From Solirubrobacterales bacterium (GTDB lineage: Bacteria; Actinomycetota; Thermoleophilia; Solirubrobacterales; Solirubrobacteraceae), in assembly GCA_003165655.1 (NCBI GenBank), contig PMOY01000232.1, forward strand, positions 1 to 45,786: DNA of 45,786 nt, in the 5' to 3' direction. A model generated the notes under the pieces. That model made no database searches, was not told the origin of the DNA, and saw only the letters and a program-made list of their open reading frames with translations. How positions within the stretch are numbered: the stretch's first letter is position 1; each line of letters begins with the position of its first letter. A program made the translations under genes and the position numbers. This document shows positions 26,964 through 36,288 of this stretch, piece by piece.

Positions 26964-27160
26964 CTACGCCGCGGCCGCAGACGCGACGGCGCGGTACTCG
27001 GCGACACGGTCGGCGACGTAGCGCGCGTCTCGCTCGATCCCCGCGAACCTGGCCGAGCCCCACGTGTGGAGCCACGGAAGCCCGAGCACGAATAGGCCGG
27101 GAACCGTCGTGACTCCGCGATCGTGGGTGGGATAGCCGCCGCCGCCGCCTATGATCCGCG
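26964..27160 (-). pseudogene. C-terminal fragment of an FAD-dependent monooxygenase-like oxidoreductase
   Basis: GGGGYPTHDRGVTTVPGLFVLGLPWLHTWGSARFAGIERDARYVADRVAEY with no upstream Rossmann domain; abuts corA. Confidence 0.65.
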
Positions 27161-28161
27161 TCGTGGAGGCGAGTCCGCACTCCCGCTCACCCGACGCGAA
27201 GCAACCTATTGGACTGCGCGTCCCGTGCTTCACCGATTCGGAGCACGATGACGTGCGCGCCCATCTGCGCGACGGTCAATTCTTCTGGCTCGACCTGGAG
27301 GGTCCGACCGACGATCAACTCGAGCGCCTCGGCAGGACATTCCGTCTCCACCCGCTCACGGTCGAGGACGCGCGAACGTTCAGCCAGCGACCGAAGTTCG
27401 AGGAGTACGGCTCGTACGTCCTGCTCGTGGTCTACGGGGTGGATGCGGGAATCTCATCCGGCCAGCCGCTGCTGCGCGAGGTCCACGTGATCATCTCCGG
27501 GGACTACGTCATCACCATCCACAGGCGGCCGTTCGGTCCGCTCGCGGCGCTGCGCGAGCGCTATCTCGCGAACACCGTCCGCAGCGAGCAGTTCCTCGTC
27601 TACAAGATCCTCGACGTCGTCACGTCGACGTTCTTCCCGGTGCTCGATCGCATCGACGACGACATCGACGAGATCGAGAAAGCCGTCATCGCCGAGCCGA
27701 CCGAGGAGAGCCTGCAGCGGATCTTCGCGCTCAAGCGTGACCTCGTCGCGATGCGGCGGGTGATCACCCCCAGCCGCGATGTCTTCGCCCGCGACGCGGA
27801 GCGGATCGCGGACCTCCCGGGCCTCGAAGCCGACGATCGCCTGTACTTCCGCGACCTCTACGACAGCCTGATCCGGATCTCCGAGCTGGTCGACTCCTAC
27901 CGGGATCTCCTCAGCGGTACGACCGATATGTATCTCTCCACCGTCGCCAACCGCCAGGGTGAGGTCAACAAGCAGCTCACGATCATCGCCACGATCTTCC
28001 TGCCCCTGACCTTCTTGACCGGGTTCTTCGGCCAGAACTTCTCGTTCCTCACGAACAAGATCCTCAACACGACGTGGTCGTTCGCCGTGTTCGGGGTCGG
28101 GCTCCTGCTCTTGTCCGTACTCGGCCTGTGGGTCTACTTCCGGCGCAAGCGCTGGATGTAG
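27151..28161 (+). CDS. corA: CorA family divalent metal transporter
   Basis: FRLHPLTVEDARTFSQRPKFEEYGSYVLLV...NRQGEVNKQLTIIATIFLPLTFLTGFFGQNF; C-terminal TM pair; start codon uncertain. Confidence 0.92.
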   Translation: MIRVVEASPHSRSPDAKQPIGLRVPCFTDSEHDDVRAHLRDGQFFWLDLEGPTDDQLERLGRTFRLHPLTVEDARTFSQRPKFEEYGSYVLLVVYGVDAGISSGQPLLREVHVIISGDYVITIHRRPFGPLAALRERYLANTVRSEQFLVYKILDVVTSTFFPVLDRIDDDIDEIEKAVIAEPTEESLQRIFALKRDLVAMRRVITPSRDVFARDAERIADLPGLEADDRLYFRDLYDSLIRISELVDSYRDLLSGTTDMYLSTVANRQGEVNKQLTIIATIFLPLTFLTGFFGQNFSFLTNKILNTTWSFAVFGVGLLLLSVLGLWVYFRRKRWM

Positions 28162-28169
28162 TGCGGAGG

Positions 28170-28688
28170 CTAGAGCCGCTCGGCCTCGCGCAGGCCGGCT
28201 TCCGGCGCTCGGATCAGCTCTTTCAGCAGGCTCCGGCCCGCGACTCCCATCGTCAGCAGGCCGCCGAAGATCGCCACGGCGTCGATGCTCTTACGCCCCG
28301 CCTTCGTCCAGTAGTCGTCCTGGAGGTCGAACCACAGCGCGAACTCGTCGAGCGTGAGCGCACCGGCGATTCCGTAGGTGGTCGAGGCGAACCGTGACGC
28401 CACGCGGCTCCCGGGATGGACTCCGATCGCGAGCTGATAGGTCCACAGGTACCCCAGTCCCAGCAGCCCGAAGATCCCGAACGTGCAGTGGTGGAGGTGG
28501 CGACCACCGCTGCTCAGGTTGTGAAACGGCCCGATCCCGGCCCTGATGGAGTGGGTGATGATCCGTACGATCGCGAACGTTGTCGTGAACCCAACGGCGC
28601 TGAGGAACCCACGCTCGCGCCTCGGATCGGTGAAATGCCGTCGGTAAGCGGGGAGGTAACCGTCGTGCGGGCGGAAGACCAAGGCCAC
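28170..28688 (-). CDS. Hypothetical integral membrane protein
   Basis: SAVGFTTTFAIVRIITHSIRAGIGPFHNLSSGGRHLHHCTFGIFGLLGLGYLWTYQLAIG...DEFALWFDLQDDYW. Confidence 0.75.
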   Translation of the reverse strand: MALVFRPHDGYLPAYRRHFTDPRRERGFLSAVGFTTTFAIVRIITHSIRAGIGPFHNLSSGGRHLHHCTFGIFGLLGLGYLWTYQLAIGVHPGSRVASRFASTTYGIAGALTLDEFALWFDLQDDYWTKAGRKSIDAVAIFGGLLTMGVAGRSLLKELIRAPEAGLREAERL

Positions 28689-30332
28689 GGCGCGTACGCT
28701 ACACCGATCGCTATCGGTCTGCCACCGCTTCGCGACGCGACCCTCGTCGATCGTCGCCGCTTCCTCCGCGACGGGGCCGTCGCGATCGCCGCGCTGAGCG
28801 TTCCCGCGCTCGCGGGCTGTGGCGCGTCAGCGACGCGACCGAGCGTTCGCTCGGCGATCCGGACCGCGAAGTCGATGGCGCCGCCGGGCGCGGCGGCATG
28901 GCGGTCGCTCGCGCGCTCGCTCTCGGGCAGCCTGGTGCTGCCATCCGATCGCGGCTACGCGACCGCGCGAGAGCTGTTCGATCCGCGCTTCGACGTCGCC
29001 CGACCGGCGGCGATCGCCTACTGCGCCTCGCCTGTCGACGTGCAACGAACGGTCGACTTCGCTCGCGTCCACGGCATCCGGCCGATCCCCCGTTGCGGCG
29101 GCCACAGCTACGGCGGCTACTCCACGGGATCGGGGCTCGTTATCGACGTGACCAGGATGAGCACGGTTAAGGTCACGCCGGCACAGAAGGGCTCGCCGGC
29201 GACGGCCAACGTGGGCGCCGGCACGCGGTTGGTCGACCTATACGGCGCCCTCTCGCGCGCCGGCGTGCTCGTCCCGGGTGGCTCGTGCCCGACGGTCGGC
29301 ATCTCGGGACTCGCGCTCGGAGGCGGGATCGGCGTCCTCGCACGCAAGTACGGCCTCACCTGCGACGCGACCCGGGCAGTGAAGATCGTTACCGCCGACG
29401 GCCGGCTGCTCACCTGCGACGGCGCCGCCGAGCCGAACCTGTACTGGGCGTCGCGGGGCGGGGGCGGCGGCAACTTCGGGGTCGTCACCTCGTTCACCTT
29501 CGCCGCCCATCCGGTCCCTGAGCTGACCCTGTTCACGGTCGACTGGCCGTGGGCCGCGGCGCGCGACGTGCTCGGGGGCTGGATCCAGTGGCAGCGCGAG
29601 GCGCCGGACGAGCTGTGGTCGAACTGCCAGCTGCTCTCGGCCGGCAGCAGCGGGCTCCTCGTCCGGAGCTCGGGCGTGCTTGTCGGCAGCACGGGCACGC
29701 TCAGCTCGCTGGTGTCCCGGCTCGTCTCAACCGTTGGATCCCCGCCGTCATCGAAGTTCGTGGGCGGGCCAGATCCCTACCTCGACGTGATGCTGGTCGA
29801 GGCCGGGTGCGAGAGCAAGAGCGTGGCCGAGTGCCACCTCCCGAGCCAGAACCCCGCAGGGGTGCTGCAGCGCTCAGCGTACGCCGCCACGTCGGCGTAC
29901 GTATCCAAGCCGCTGCCGAGCGCCGGGCTGGCCGCGGCGGCAGGGGCCGTCGAGGAGCTGCACGCGGAGCAGCCGGGCCTCGGCGGAGGACTTGCGTTCG
30001 ACGCGTACGGCGGCGTGATCAACCGGGTGCCCGCGGAGGCGACAGCGTTCGTGCATCGCGACACGATCTGCGCGATCCAAGCGACGCTCACATGGGGGAG
30101 CGTGCCCTCGGGGTCCGCCTTCGTCGCGGGCCGGGGCTGGCTCAGCACGACCGCCAAGGCGCTCGCGCCCTACACCAACGGCGGGGCCTACCAGAATTAC
30201 ATCGACCCGGAGCTCGTCGACTGGCAACGCGCCTACTACGGGTCGAACCTGAAACGGCTGTCGTCGGTCAAGCGCGCGTACGACCCGGACAACGTGTTCC
30301 ATTTTCCCCAGTCGATCCCGCTGCACGCCTGA
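28635..30332 (+). CDS. FAD-binding berberine-bridge-like oxidoreductase, Tat lipoprotein
   Basis: Tat/lipobox DRRRFLRDGAVAIAALSVPALAGCGA; FAD site RCGGHSYGGYS, VPGGSCPTVGISGLALGGGIG; C-terminal YYGSNLKRLSSVKRAYDPDNVFHFPQSIP. Confidence 0.9.
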   Translation: MPSVSGEVTVVRAEDQGHGAYATPIAIGLPPLRDATLVDRRRFLRDGAVAIAALSVPALAGCGASATRPSVRSAIRTAKSMAPPGAAAWRSLARSLSGSLVLPSDRGYATARELFDPRFDVARPAAIAYCASPVDVQRTVDFARVHGIRPIPRCGGHSYGGYSTGSGLVIDVTRMSTVKVTPAQKGSPATANVGAGTRLVDLYGALSRAGVLVPGGSCPTVGISGLALGGGIGVLARKYGLTCDATRAVKIVTADGRLLTCDGAAEPNLYWASRGGGGGNFGVVTSFTFAAHPVPELTLFTVDWPWAAARDVLGGWIQWQREAPDELWSNCQLLSAGSSGLLVRSSGVLVGSTGTLSSLVSRLVSTVGSPPSSKFVGGPDPYLDVMLVEAGCESKSVAECHLPSQNPAGVLQRSAYAATSAYVSKPLPSAGLAAAAGAVEELHAEQPGLGGGLAFDAYGGVINRVPAEATAFVHRDTICAIQATLTWGSVPSGSAFVAGRGWLSTTAKALAPYTNGGAYQNYIDPELVDWQRAYYGSNLKRLSSVKRAYDPDNVFHFPQSIPLHA

Positions 30333-30421
30333 CGGGCTCGGCCGTCTGCGGGTGCGCGTCAGGCGCGGCGGTGCCTGCCGGCGTGGGCGTCGTCAGGCGC
30401 GCCTCGCAGCGTTTCGCCCGC

Positions 30422-31345
30422 TCACGCCACGGCCCGTAGGTCGCTGATCGGTGGGCGCTCGACCGGCGCGCCGGCGACGTCCAGATGCCCGTCCTCCCCG
30501 GGGAGCAGGAAGGCGGACGGCAGCGGGCCGCGGAGCCGTCCCTCACGCTCGAGTCGTGAGGCGACCGCCTGCAGCACCGCGGATGCCATCGGCCCCAGAT
30601 CACGGAGCGACTGGTGTGCGTTCTGGCGCACATCGAGGTCGACCTGGGCGAGCGCGTCGAGTCCGGTGGATCGGTAGGCGTCGAGCAACAGCGCGATGTC
30701 GACGCCGTAGCCGGTGACGAACGGCAGCCGTTCGAGCAGCTCGCGTCGCGCCGCAATCTCACCCGCCAGCGGCTGGTGGAACGCTGCCAGCGCGGGGTAG
30801 AAGAGGTTCAGCAGCGGCCGCGCCGTGAGCTCGGTCACGCGCCCCCCGCCGTCGGGCAAGACGATCTCGCCGACCTTGAACGGGCGGCGGTAGAACCCCT
30901 TGACGAACGAGATCCCGGGCTCGCACAGCAGGGGTCCGAGCAGTCCGCACGCGAAATGCGCTCCGAACCGCTCGGAATCGGCGTCGAGGAAGCACACCAC
31001 ATCTCCCCGCAGCACGTGGAGCGCCCGCCACATCGCGTCGCCCTTGCCGAGCACCGGTCCGAGCTCGGGAGCGAGCGCCTCTTGATCGTGCACCTCGACG
31101 CCGAGCTTGCGTGCGATCCGAGCCGTCGCGTCGTTCGAGCGGTCGACGACGACGATCTGGTCGATCGCGCCGAGCTCGCGGAGCGGGAGGAGTTGCTCGA
31201 GGATCGGTCCGATCGTCCGCTCCTCGTCGCGCGCCGGCAGGCATACCGACACCGTCACCTGGCGCTCGGCGGCCAGCCGGGCGGCCGGGAAGGCACGGTG
31301 GCTGAACGTATTGGCGGAATGCCAGCGGGCGACACGCGAGGACAT
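30422..31345 (-). CDS. gpgS: Glucosyl-3-phosphoglycerate synthase (GT-A/GT81-like)
   Basis: VSVCLPARDEERTIGPIL...LGKGDAMWRALHVLRGDVVCFLDADSERFGAHFACGLLGPLL...VKGFYRRPF...GGGRVTELTARPLLNLFYP...GYGVDIALLLDAY. Confidence 0.9.
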   Translation of the reverse strand: MSSRVARWHSANTFSHRAFPAARLAAERQVTVSVCLPARDEERTIGPILEQLLPLRELGAIDQIVVVDRSNDATARIARKLGVEVHDQEALAPELGPVLGKGDAMWRALHVLRGDVVCFLDADSERFGAHFACGLLGPLLCEPGISFVKGFYRRPFKVGEIVLPDGGGRVTELTARPLLNLFYPALAAFHQPLAGEIAARRELLERLPFVTGYGVDIALLLDAYRSTGLDALAQVDLDVRQNAHQSLRDLGPMASAVLQAVASRLEREGRLRGPLPSAFLLPGEDGHLDVAGAPVERPPISDLRAVA

Positions 31346-31439
31346 CTGATTACAGGATGACGCAGCCTGCAGGTTGAGGCGTTGGCGGTCGCCTGTGGCT
31401 GCGGAGGCGCAGGTCAGCCGCAGATACCATCGTTACCGA

Positions 31440-32051
31440 ATGGAGATGATCGGTCCGTCGCTCCGGCTCCGCTACGCGACGACGGCGGATGTGCCGGCGT
31501 TGCTCGCGCTTGGGTCTGACCCTGAGGTCACCAGGTTCTTCTCGTGGGGCCCCTATGCGTCCTCGGCAGAGCCGGCCTCGTACGTCTCGCGCCTCGCCGG
31601 CGAGCGCGACCGCGGCGAGCGCCTGGACTTCCTGATCGTCGGTCGCGACGGCGCTGCGATCGGGGTGACGGGCCTGTCCGAGCTCAGTCACCGGGATCGT
31701 CGGGCGGTCGTGGGCACGTGGCTGGGAAGGGCTCGCTGGGGCACGGGAGCGAACGCCGAGACCAAGGCGCTGATCGGCCGCCTCGCGTTCGATCGGCTGG
31801 GGCTCGAACGCCTGGGCGCCTACGCGGACGTCGAGAACGACCGCTCGCAGGCGGCGCTCGAGCGGCTGGGCTTCGTTCACGAGGGGATCCTGCGTCGCTG
31901 GCACCGTCATGGTGAGCGCGTACGCGACGTCGTCGTCTACTCGTGGCTACGCGAGGAGTGGCAGCGCTCACCGCTCGCAAACGTGCCGGTGACGGCGTCG
32001 GGCGAGCCGCCGCCCGCGTTCCTGTGTGCGACTGCGGCGCCCAGACGCTAA
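31440..32051 (+). CDS. GNAT family N-acetyltransferase
   Basis: LRLRYATTADVPALLALGSDPEVTRFFSWGP...LIGRLAFDRLGLERLGAYADVENDRSQAALERLGFVHEG. Confidence 0.9.
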   Translation: MEMIGPSLRLRYATTADVPALLALGSDPEVTRFFSWGPYASSAEPASYVSRLAGERDRGERLDFLIVGRDGAAIGVTGLSELSHRDRRAVVGTWLGRARWGTGANAETKALIGRLAFDRLGLERLGAYADVENDRSQAALERLGFVHEGILRRWHRHGERVRDVVVYSWLREEWQRSPLANVPVTASGEPPPAFLCATAAPRR

Positions 32052-32797
32052 GCCCGCCGCTGCTCCCAGCTGAAGCCTCGGACGGCGAATACGGTACCGA
32101 GCACCGCCCACGCCGCGATCACGCCGAGGGCGCTGACATTCTGAGACAGGTTGGTGCCCTTGACCATCGCGCCCGAGAGCCCGGCGATCAGGTGGTAGAG
32201 CGGGAGTGCCTCCGCGATCCCCTTCATGAAACCCGGTGAATGGGCCGTGTCGAAGAACACGCCGGACACCGCCACGACCGGCAGGAACACCGCATTGACG
32301 TACGCCGGCGCAGAGTCGAAATTCGGGATCACGTGCGAGAACGCGACGCCGAGCGAGGCGAAGCAGACGACTCCGACGATCACGAACACGATCAGCTCGA
32401 CCCATTCGCGAGGCCAGCCGGTCCCGAAGAAGACCCGTCCCGCGACGGTGATGATGACGACCTGGAGCGCGGTGTTGGTGACGGCGTTGCCTGCGATCCC
32501 GAGCAGATAGGAGATCCCCGGCATCGGCGTGCCTCGGATCCGCTTGAGCACGCCCTGCTCGCGTAGGAAGGTCATGTTGAACGCCAGCGCCGTGAACGTC
32601 GTCGACATCACGCTCATCGCGGCGATACCCGGCACGATGATTCGTAGCTCTGTGTGATCGCTGTGGAAGGCGGCGCCGAAGAAGGTCAGGAACAGCAGCG
32701 GCAGGAGGAAATTGAAGAAGGCCGCGCTCGGGTTGCGCCAGAACAGCCGTCGCTCCAGTCGATACTGGCGCCAGGCAAGCGTCGCCACCTCGGTCAT
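32048..32797 (-). CDS. ABC-2 type transporter permease
   Basis: LAWRQYRLERRLFWRNPSAAFFNFLLPLLFLTFFGAAF; multi-TM; overlaps the upstream ATPase. Confidence 0.9.
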   Translation of the reverse strand: MTEVATLAWRQYRLERRLFWRNPSAAFFNFLLPLLFLTFFGAAFHSDHTELRIIVPGIAAMSVMSTTFTALAFNMTFLREQGVLKRIRGTPMPGISYLLGIAGNAVTNTALQVVIITVAGRVFFGTGWPREWVELIVFVIVGVVCFASLGVAFSHVIPNFDSAPAYVNAVFLPVVAVSGVFFDTAHSPGFMKGIAEALPLYHLIAGLSGAMVKGTNLSQNVSALGVIAAWAVLGTVFAVRGFSWEQRRA

Positions 32798-33720
32798 CGC
32801 CGCTTGCCCCTGCGGCGGCTGCCCAGGGGCGCCGCGTCGTCGATCGGCGCAGCGGCCTCATCGGCCTGCCCAGAGGTCAGCTCGAGGTACACGTCCTCAA
32901 GCGTCGGGCGGGCCACCGAGAGCCCCTCGAGCCGCTCGCCGCGGGCCAGCGCCGCCCCCGTGAGCTCGTGCAGGAGCGTGGTCGGATCGTCCGTCTCCTG
33001 CTCGATGTCCCTTCCGGTCCCATTGCGGTAGACCACCCGGTACCGCGCGACGCCCCCATTCGAGCCGAGGTCGTCGGGCGCGCCCTCGATCGCGATCCGC
33101 CCGTCCTTGATGATCGCCACGCGATCGGCGATCGCTTGCGCCTCGTCGAGGTAGTGCGTCGTCAGCAGCACTGTCTTGCCGAGGTCGCGCAGCGACCGGA
33201 TCGTGTCCCACGCGGTCCGGCGGGCCGCCGGATCGAACCCGGTCGTCGGTTCGTCGAGGAACACGAGCTCGGGATCGCCGACGAGCGCGAGCGCGAGGTC
33301 GAGTCGTCTCAGCTGTCCGCCGGAGAGCGTGCGCGCGACGGCGTCCTCCTTCCCCTCCAGGCCGGTCAGCGCGATCACCTCGTCGACATCGCGAGGATGC
33401 GGGTACATCGAGCCGAAATGCGACAGCGCCTCGCGGACGCGGATGTGACGATAGAGGCCGGTGCTCTGCAGCACGATCCCGACGCGCGCGCGCAGCTCCC
33501 GTGGCCGCCGGCCGGGGTCAAAGCCGAGGACGCTGACGTGGCCCGCGCTCCGCTCGCGGTAGCCCTCGAGGATCTCGACCGTCGTCGTCTTACCGGCGCC
33601 GTTCGGTCCCAGGAGCCCGAACACCTCGCCTCGCCGGACCTCGAAGTCGATCCCACGGACCGCTTCGAACTCGCCGTAGGACTTGCGCAGGCCGCGAACG
33701 TCGATGGCGAGCTCGGACAC
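32794..33720 (-). CDS. ABC transporter ATP-binding protein
   Basis: GLLGPNGAGKTTTVEILEGY; LSGGQLRRLDLALALVGDPELVFLDEPTTGFDP; TTHYLDEAQAIADRVAII. Confidence 0.95.
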   Translation of the reverse strand: MSELAIDVRGLRKSYGEFEAVRGIDFEVRRGEVFGLLGPNGAGKTTTVEILEGYRERSAGHVSVLGFDPGRRPRELRARVGIVLQSTGLYRHIRVREALSHFGSMYPHPRDVDEVIALTGLEGKEDAVARTLSGGQLRRLDLALALVGDPELVFLDEPTTGFDPAARRTAWDTIRSLRDLGKTVLLTTHYLDEAQAIADRVAIIKDGRIAIEGAPDDLGSNGGVARYRVVYRNGTGRDIEQETDDPTTLLHELTGAALARGERLEGLSVARPTLEDVYLELTSGQADEAAAPIDDAAPLGSRRRGKRR

Positions 33721-33778
33721 GGAGGGATCATGTCATCCGGCGAGGGCCCCGGCGCGGACGGCGGCGGGCGTAGGTGCG

Positions 33779-35011
33779 CTACTGGTGCTCGACGCCGGCA
33801 AGCGCGTGCGGCAGCCCCTCGCGCCGGAGCACCCTGGGCAACGGAAGACGGTGCAGGACCGGCTGGAAGGCTTGGTCGCGGGCGAACGGCAGCTCGGCGT
33901 TCACGATCTCGCCGGCCGCGGCGACGATGCGCGGGTCGAGCTCGGATCCGGCGGCCAGTTCGAGCCCGAGCAGTGCCTCGGAGTGGGGCAGCTGCTGCGA
34001 GCCGGCGGCGGTCAGCTGTGCCCATTTGACCGCGACGGCGAGGATGCGGCTGTCGAGCGGGATATGGCCGCCGGCCAGGGCGCCGGGGCCACCGCTGCCA
34101 TCGTAACGCTCGCTCGCGTAGGTGGAGGCGAACTCGACGTCGTGAAGGTCGGCCCAGCGCGCGCGGGGGTCGTGCTTGCCGACGTGCATCAGATGCGCCG
34201 CGGCGGCGAGCACGCGGCGCCGGTCACGGCTCAGCCGCAGGACGTCGGCGAGGGCCGTGGCGTAGAGGGCCGTGGCCGCGCCCTGATCGAGTTGACGGAC
34301 CGAGTGCCGCTGAGCCAGGGCGGGGAGGAGGAGGCTCGGGGTCAGGATGACGAGAGCGAAGATCGCGAAGGCCGAGATACCCACGAGCCCGAAGAGCACC
34401 GCGGTGATCGTGCCGAGGAGGACGTCCGCGAGGACGAGGGTGACGAAGTCGGGGAACTCGCTGCGGAGCAGCGGCCACGCGCGGTACCCCTGGTAGAGGG
34501 TGCCGTAGACGAACCTGGCGATCACGAACTGGACCACTCCCATCACGATCCCGGCCGTGAACAGGCCCGTGGCGGCTCGAGGCCCGAGCGCGACCACGTG
34601 ATCGAGCTTGAGAATCTCGGTCGCCGCGAGTGCCGACCACCCGTAGGACGCGAGATTCGCGAGTGCTCCCGGGGTGAAAACCCTGTGCTCGCGCCAGATC
34701 ACACGGCTGGCGAGATCCCAGGTAAGGAAGACGAGCAGGCCGGCGAGGGGCCCGGAGAGAGCCACGGCGACGAGGACGAGCGCATATCCGCCGTCGACCT
34801 TGAACGGCACGTTCGTCTTGAAGTGAACCTCGGCGCGGTAGGCGCAGATCCCGAACGCGAACAGCAGCGCCAAGAGCCCCGGGTGACGCAGGTGAGGACT
34901 GGGCGCCAGCAGCAGGAAGGCGGGCACGAGCGCGACGCTGGCGCACGCAAGCAAGAGGAGCGCCACCCGCCGCGTCCCCACCGTGCTTGCTTGTTGTGTC
35001 GCCTCAACCAT
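33779..35011 (-). CDS. Multi-TM N-terminal sensor domain with degenerate HD-GYP-like C-terminus
   Basis: Several TM segments, then HLMHVGKHDPRARWADLHDVEFASTYASERYDGSGGPGALAGGHIPLDSRILAVAVKWAQL. Confidence 0.75.
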   Translation of the reverse strand: MVEATQQASTVGTRRVALLLLACASVALVPAFLLLAPSPHLRHPGLLALLFAFGICAYRAEVHFKTNVPFKVDGGYALVLVAVALSGPLAGLLVFLTWDLASRVIWREHRVFTPGALANLASYGWSALAATEILKLDHVVALGPRAATGLFTAGIVMGVVQFVIARFVYGTLYQGYRAWPLLRSEFPDFVTLVLADVLLGTITAVLFGLVGISAFAIFALVILTPSLLLPALAQRHSVRQLDQGAATALYATALADVLRLSRDRRRVLAAAAHLMHVGKHDPRARWADLHDVEFASTYASERYDGSGGPGALAGGHIPLDSRILAVAVKWAQLTAAGSQQLPHSEALLGLELAAGSELDPRIVAAAGEIVNAELPFARDQAFQPVLHRLPLPRVLRREGLPHALAGVEHQ

Positions 35012-35360
35012 GACCCACCTGTTCCTCGTCGCTCACCTGCCCGTGCGCGCAACAAGAACTACGACGGAATCATATCGGTTGCCGCCGGTCTGCTGCGCAT
35101 TTATATGGACTCGACCAAATCCAGAACGGTTCGGTACGAGCGGCAGCTAGTCAGACGCTGCGCCGAGTTTCACATCGGGTCCGAAGTCAGTTCCTCAGCC
35201 GTTGCGCGCGGGCATCAAAACCTCCTCGTATGTTGCGATCAGCACGAAATCTACCGAGTCATCGTATGCGAGACGACGCGCGCGCTCATATCCCCTCTCG
35301 GACCGATCGACGAGCTGCGTGAAGCCGGACGCGCTCTGCCGACTATGGTTGACGTGAAAC

Positions 35361-36230
35361 GTGCGCCGCGCTTGTATCGACATCGGCTCGAACACCACCC
35401 GGCTGCTCGTGGCGGAATGCGGGGACGAGCAGCTGCACGAGGTTCATCAGGATCGCGCGTTCACGCGAATCGGTCGCGGGATCGCGAGCGACGGGACGAT
35501 CGCCGAGGCGAAGATCGCCGAGGTCGTCGGGGTCGTCAGGGCGCAGCTCGAATGTGCGCGGGACCTTGGCTCGAGCGAGGTTCTCGGAGTTGCCACTGCG
35601 GCGATCCGTCGCGCGGCGAACGGCGCCGAGCTGGTGGCTGCGATCGAGTCCGCGTGCGGGCTCAGGGTGCGGATCCTCTCGGGTGAGGAGGAGGCACGAC
35701 TCGCCTTCGTCGGCGCCGCGGGCACACTCGGCCACCGCCCGGCGGGCGCGCTCGGCGTCGTGGATGTCGGCGGCGGCTCGTCCGAGATCGTCGTCGGCAC
35801 GGCCCCGCACGACATCGGATGGTGGTTCTCGTTCGCCATCGGCTCGGGCGACCTCGCGGACGAGTATCTGCGCTCTGACCCGCCGCTCGCGAGCGAGCTG
35901 GCGGCCGCACGTGCCTTCATCGCCTCTGCGCTGCAGGGCGTCGACGTGCCGCCCATGCTCGAGGCTGTCGCGGTGGGCGGAAGCACGGCCTCGCTGCGCC
36001 GGCTCGCCGGTTCGCTGCTCGACGCGGCCGCGTTCGAGCGCTCGTTCCGCCTGCTCGGGGCCGAACGTGCCGTCCAGGTTGCGCGCCGATTCGCGTTCGA
36101 CCTCGAGCGCGTGCGGCTCCTGCCCGCCGGCCTGCTGATCCTCGAGGCGGTGTCGAACCTTTTCGGCACCGCGCTCCAGATCGGTTGCGGCGGCATCCGC
36201 GAGGGTGTCCTACTCGAAGCCGGAGCCTGA
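35361..36230 (+). CDS. Ppx/GppA phosphatase family protein
   Basis: CIDIGSNTTRLLVAE; VATAAIRRAANG; LSGEEEARLAF; GVVDVGGGSSEIVVG. Confidence 0.93.
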   Translation: MRRACIDIGSNTTRLLVAECGDEQLHEVHQDRAFTRIGRGIASDGTIAEAKIAEVVGVVRAQLECARDLGSSEVLGVATAAIRRAANGAELVAAIESACGLRVRILSGEEEARLAFVGAAGTLGHRPAGALGVVDVGGGSSEIVVGTAPHDIGWWFSFAIGSGDLADEYLRSDPPLASELAAARAFIASALQGVDVPPMLEAVAVGGSTASLRRLAGSLLDAAAFERSFRLLGAERAVQVARRFAFDLERVRLLPAGLLILEAVSNLFGTALQIGCGGIREGVLLEAGA

Positions 36231-36288
36231 ATCCTGGTCGCGGCGTGCGCGACGAGTGCCCAGGCCTGAGCCGGGTCGCGGACGCGCG

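Noticed and set aside
35012-35360. Relatively AT-rich intergenic region and minus-strand 67-aa ORF at 35195-35398
   Set aside because: Short, overlaps the ppx start and has no recognisable homology; more likely promoter/leader sequence
33683-35686. 667-aa + ORF opposite the HD-GYP-like gene
   Set aside because: Low-complexity charged translation; minus-strand gene has coherent TM and domain motifs
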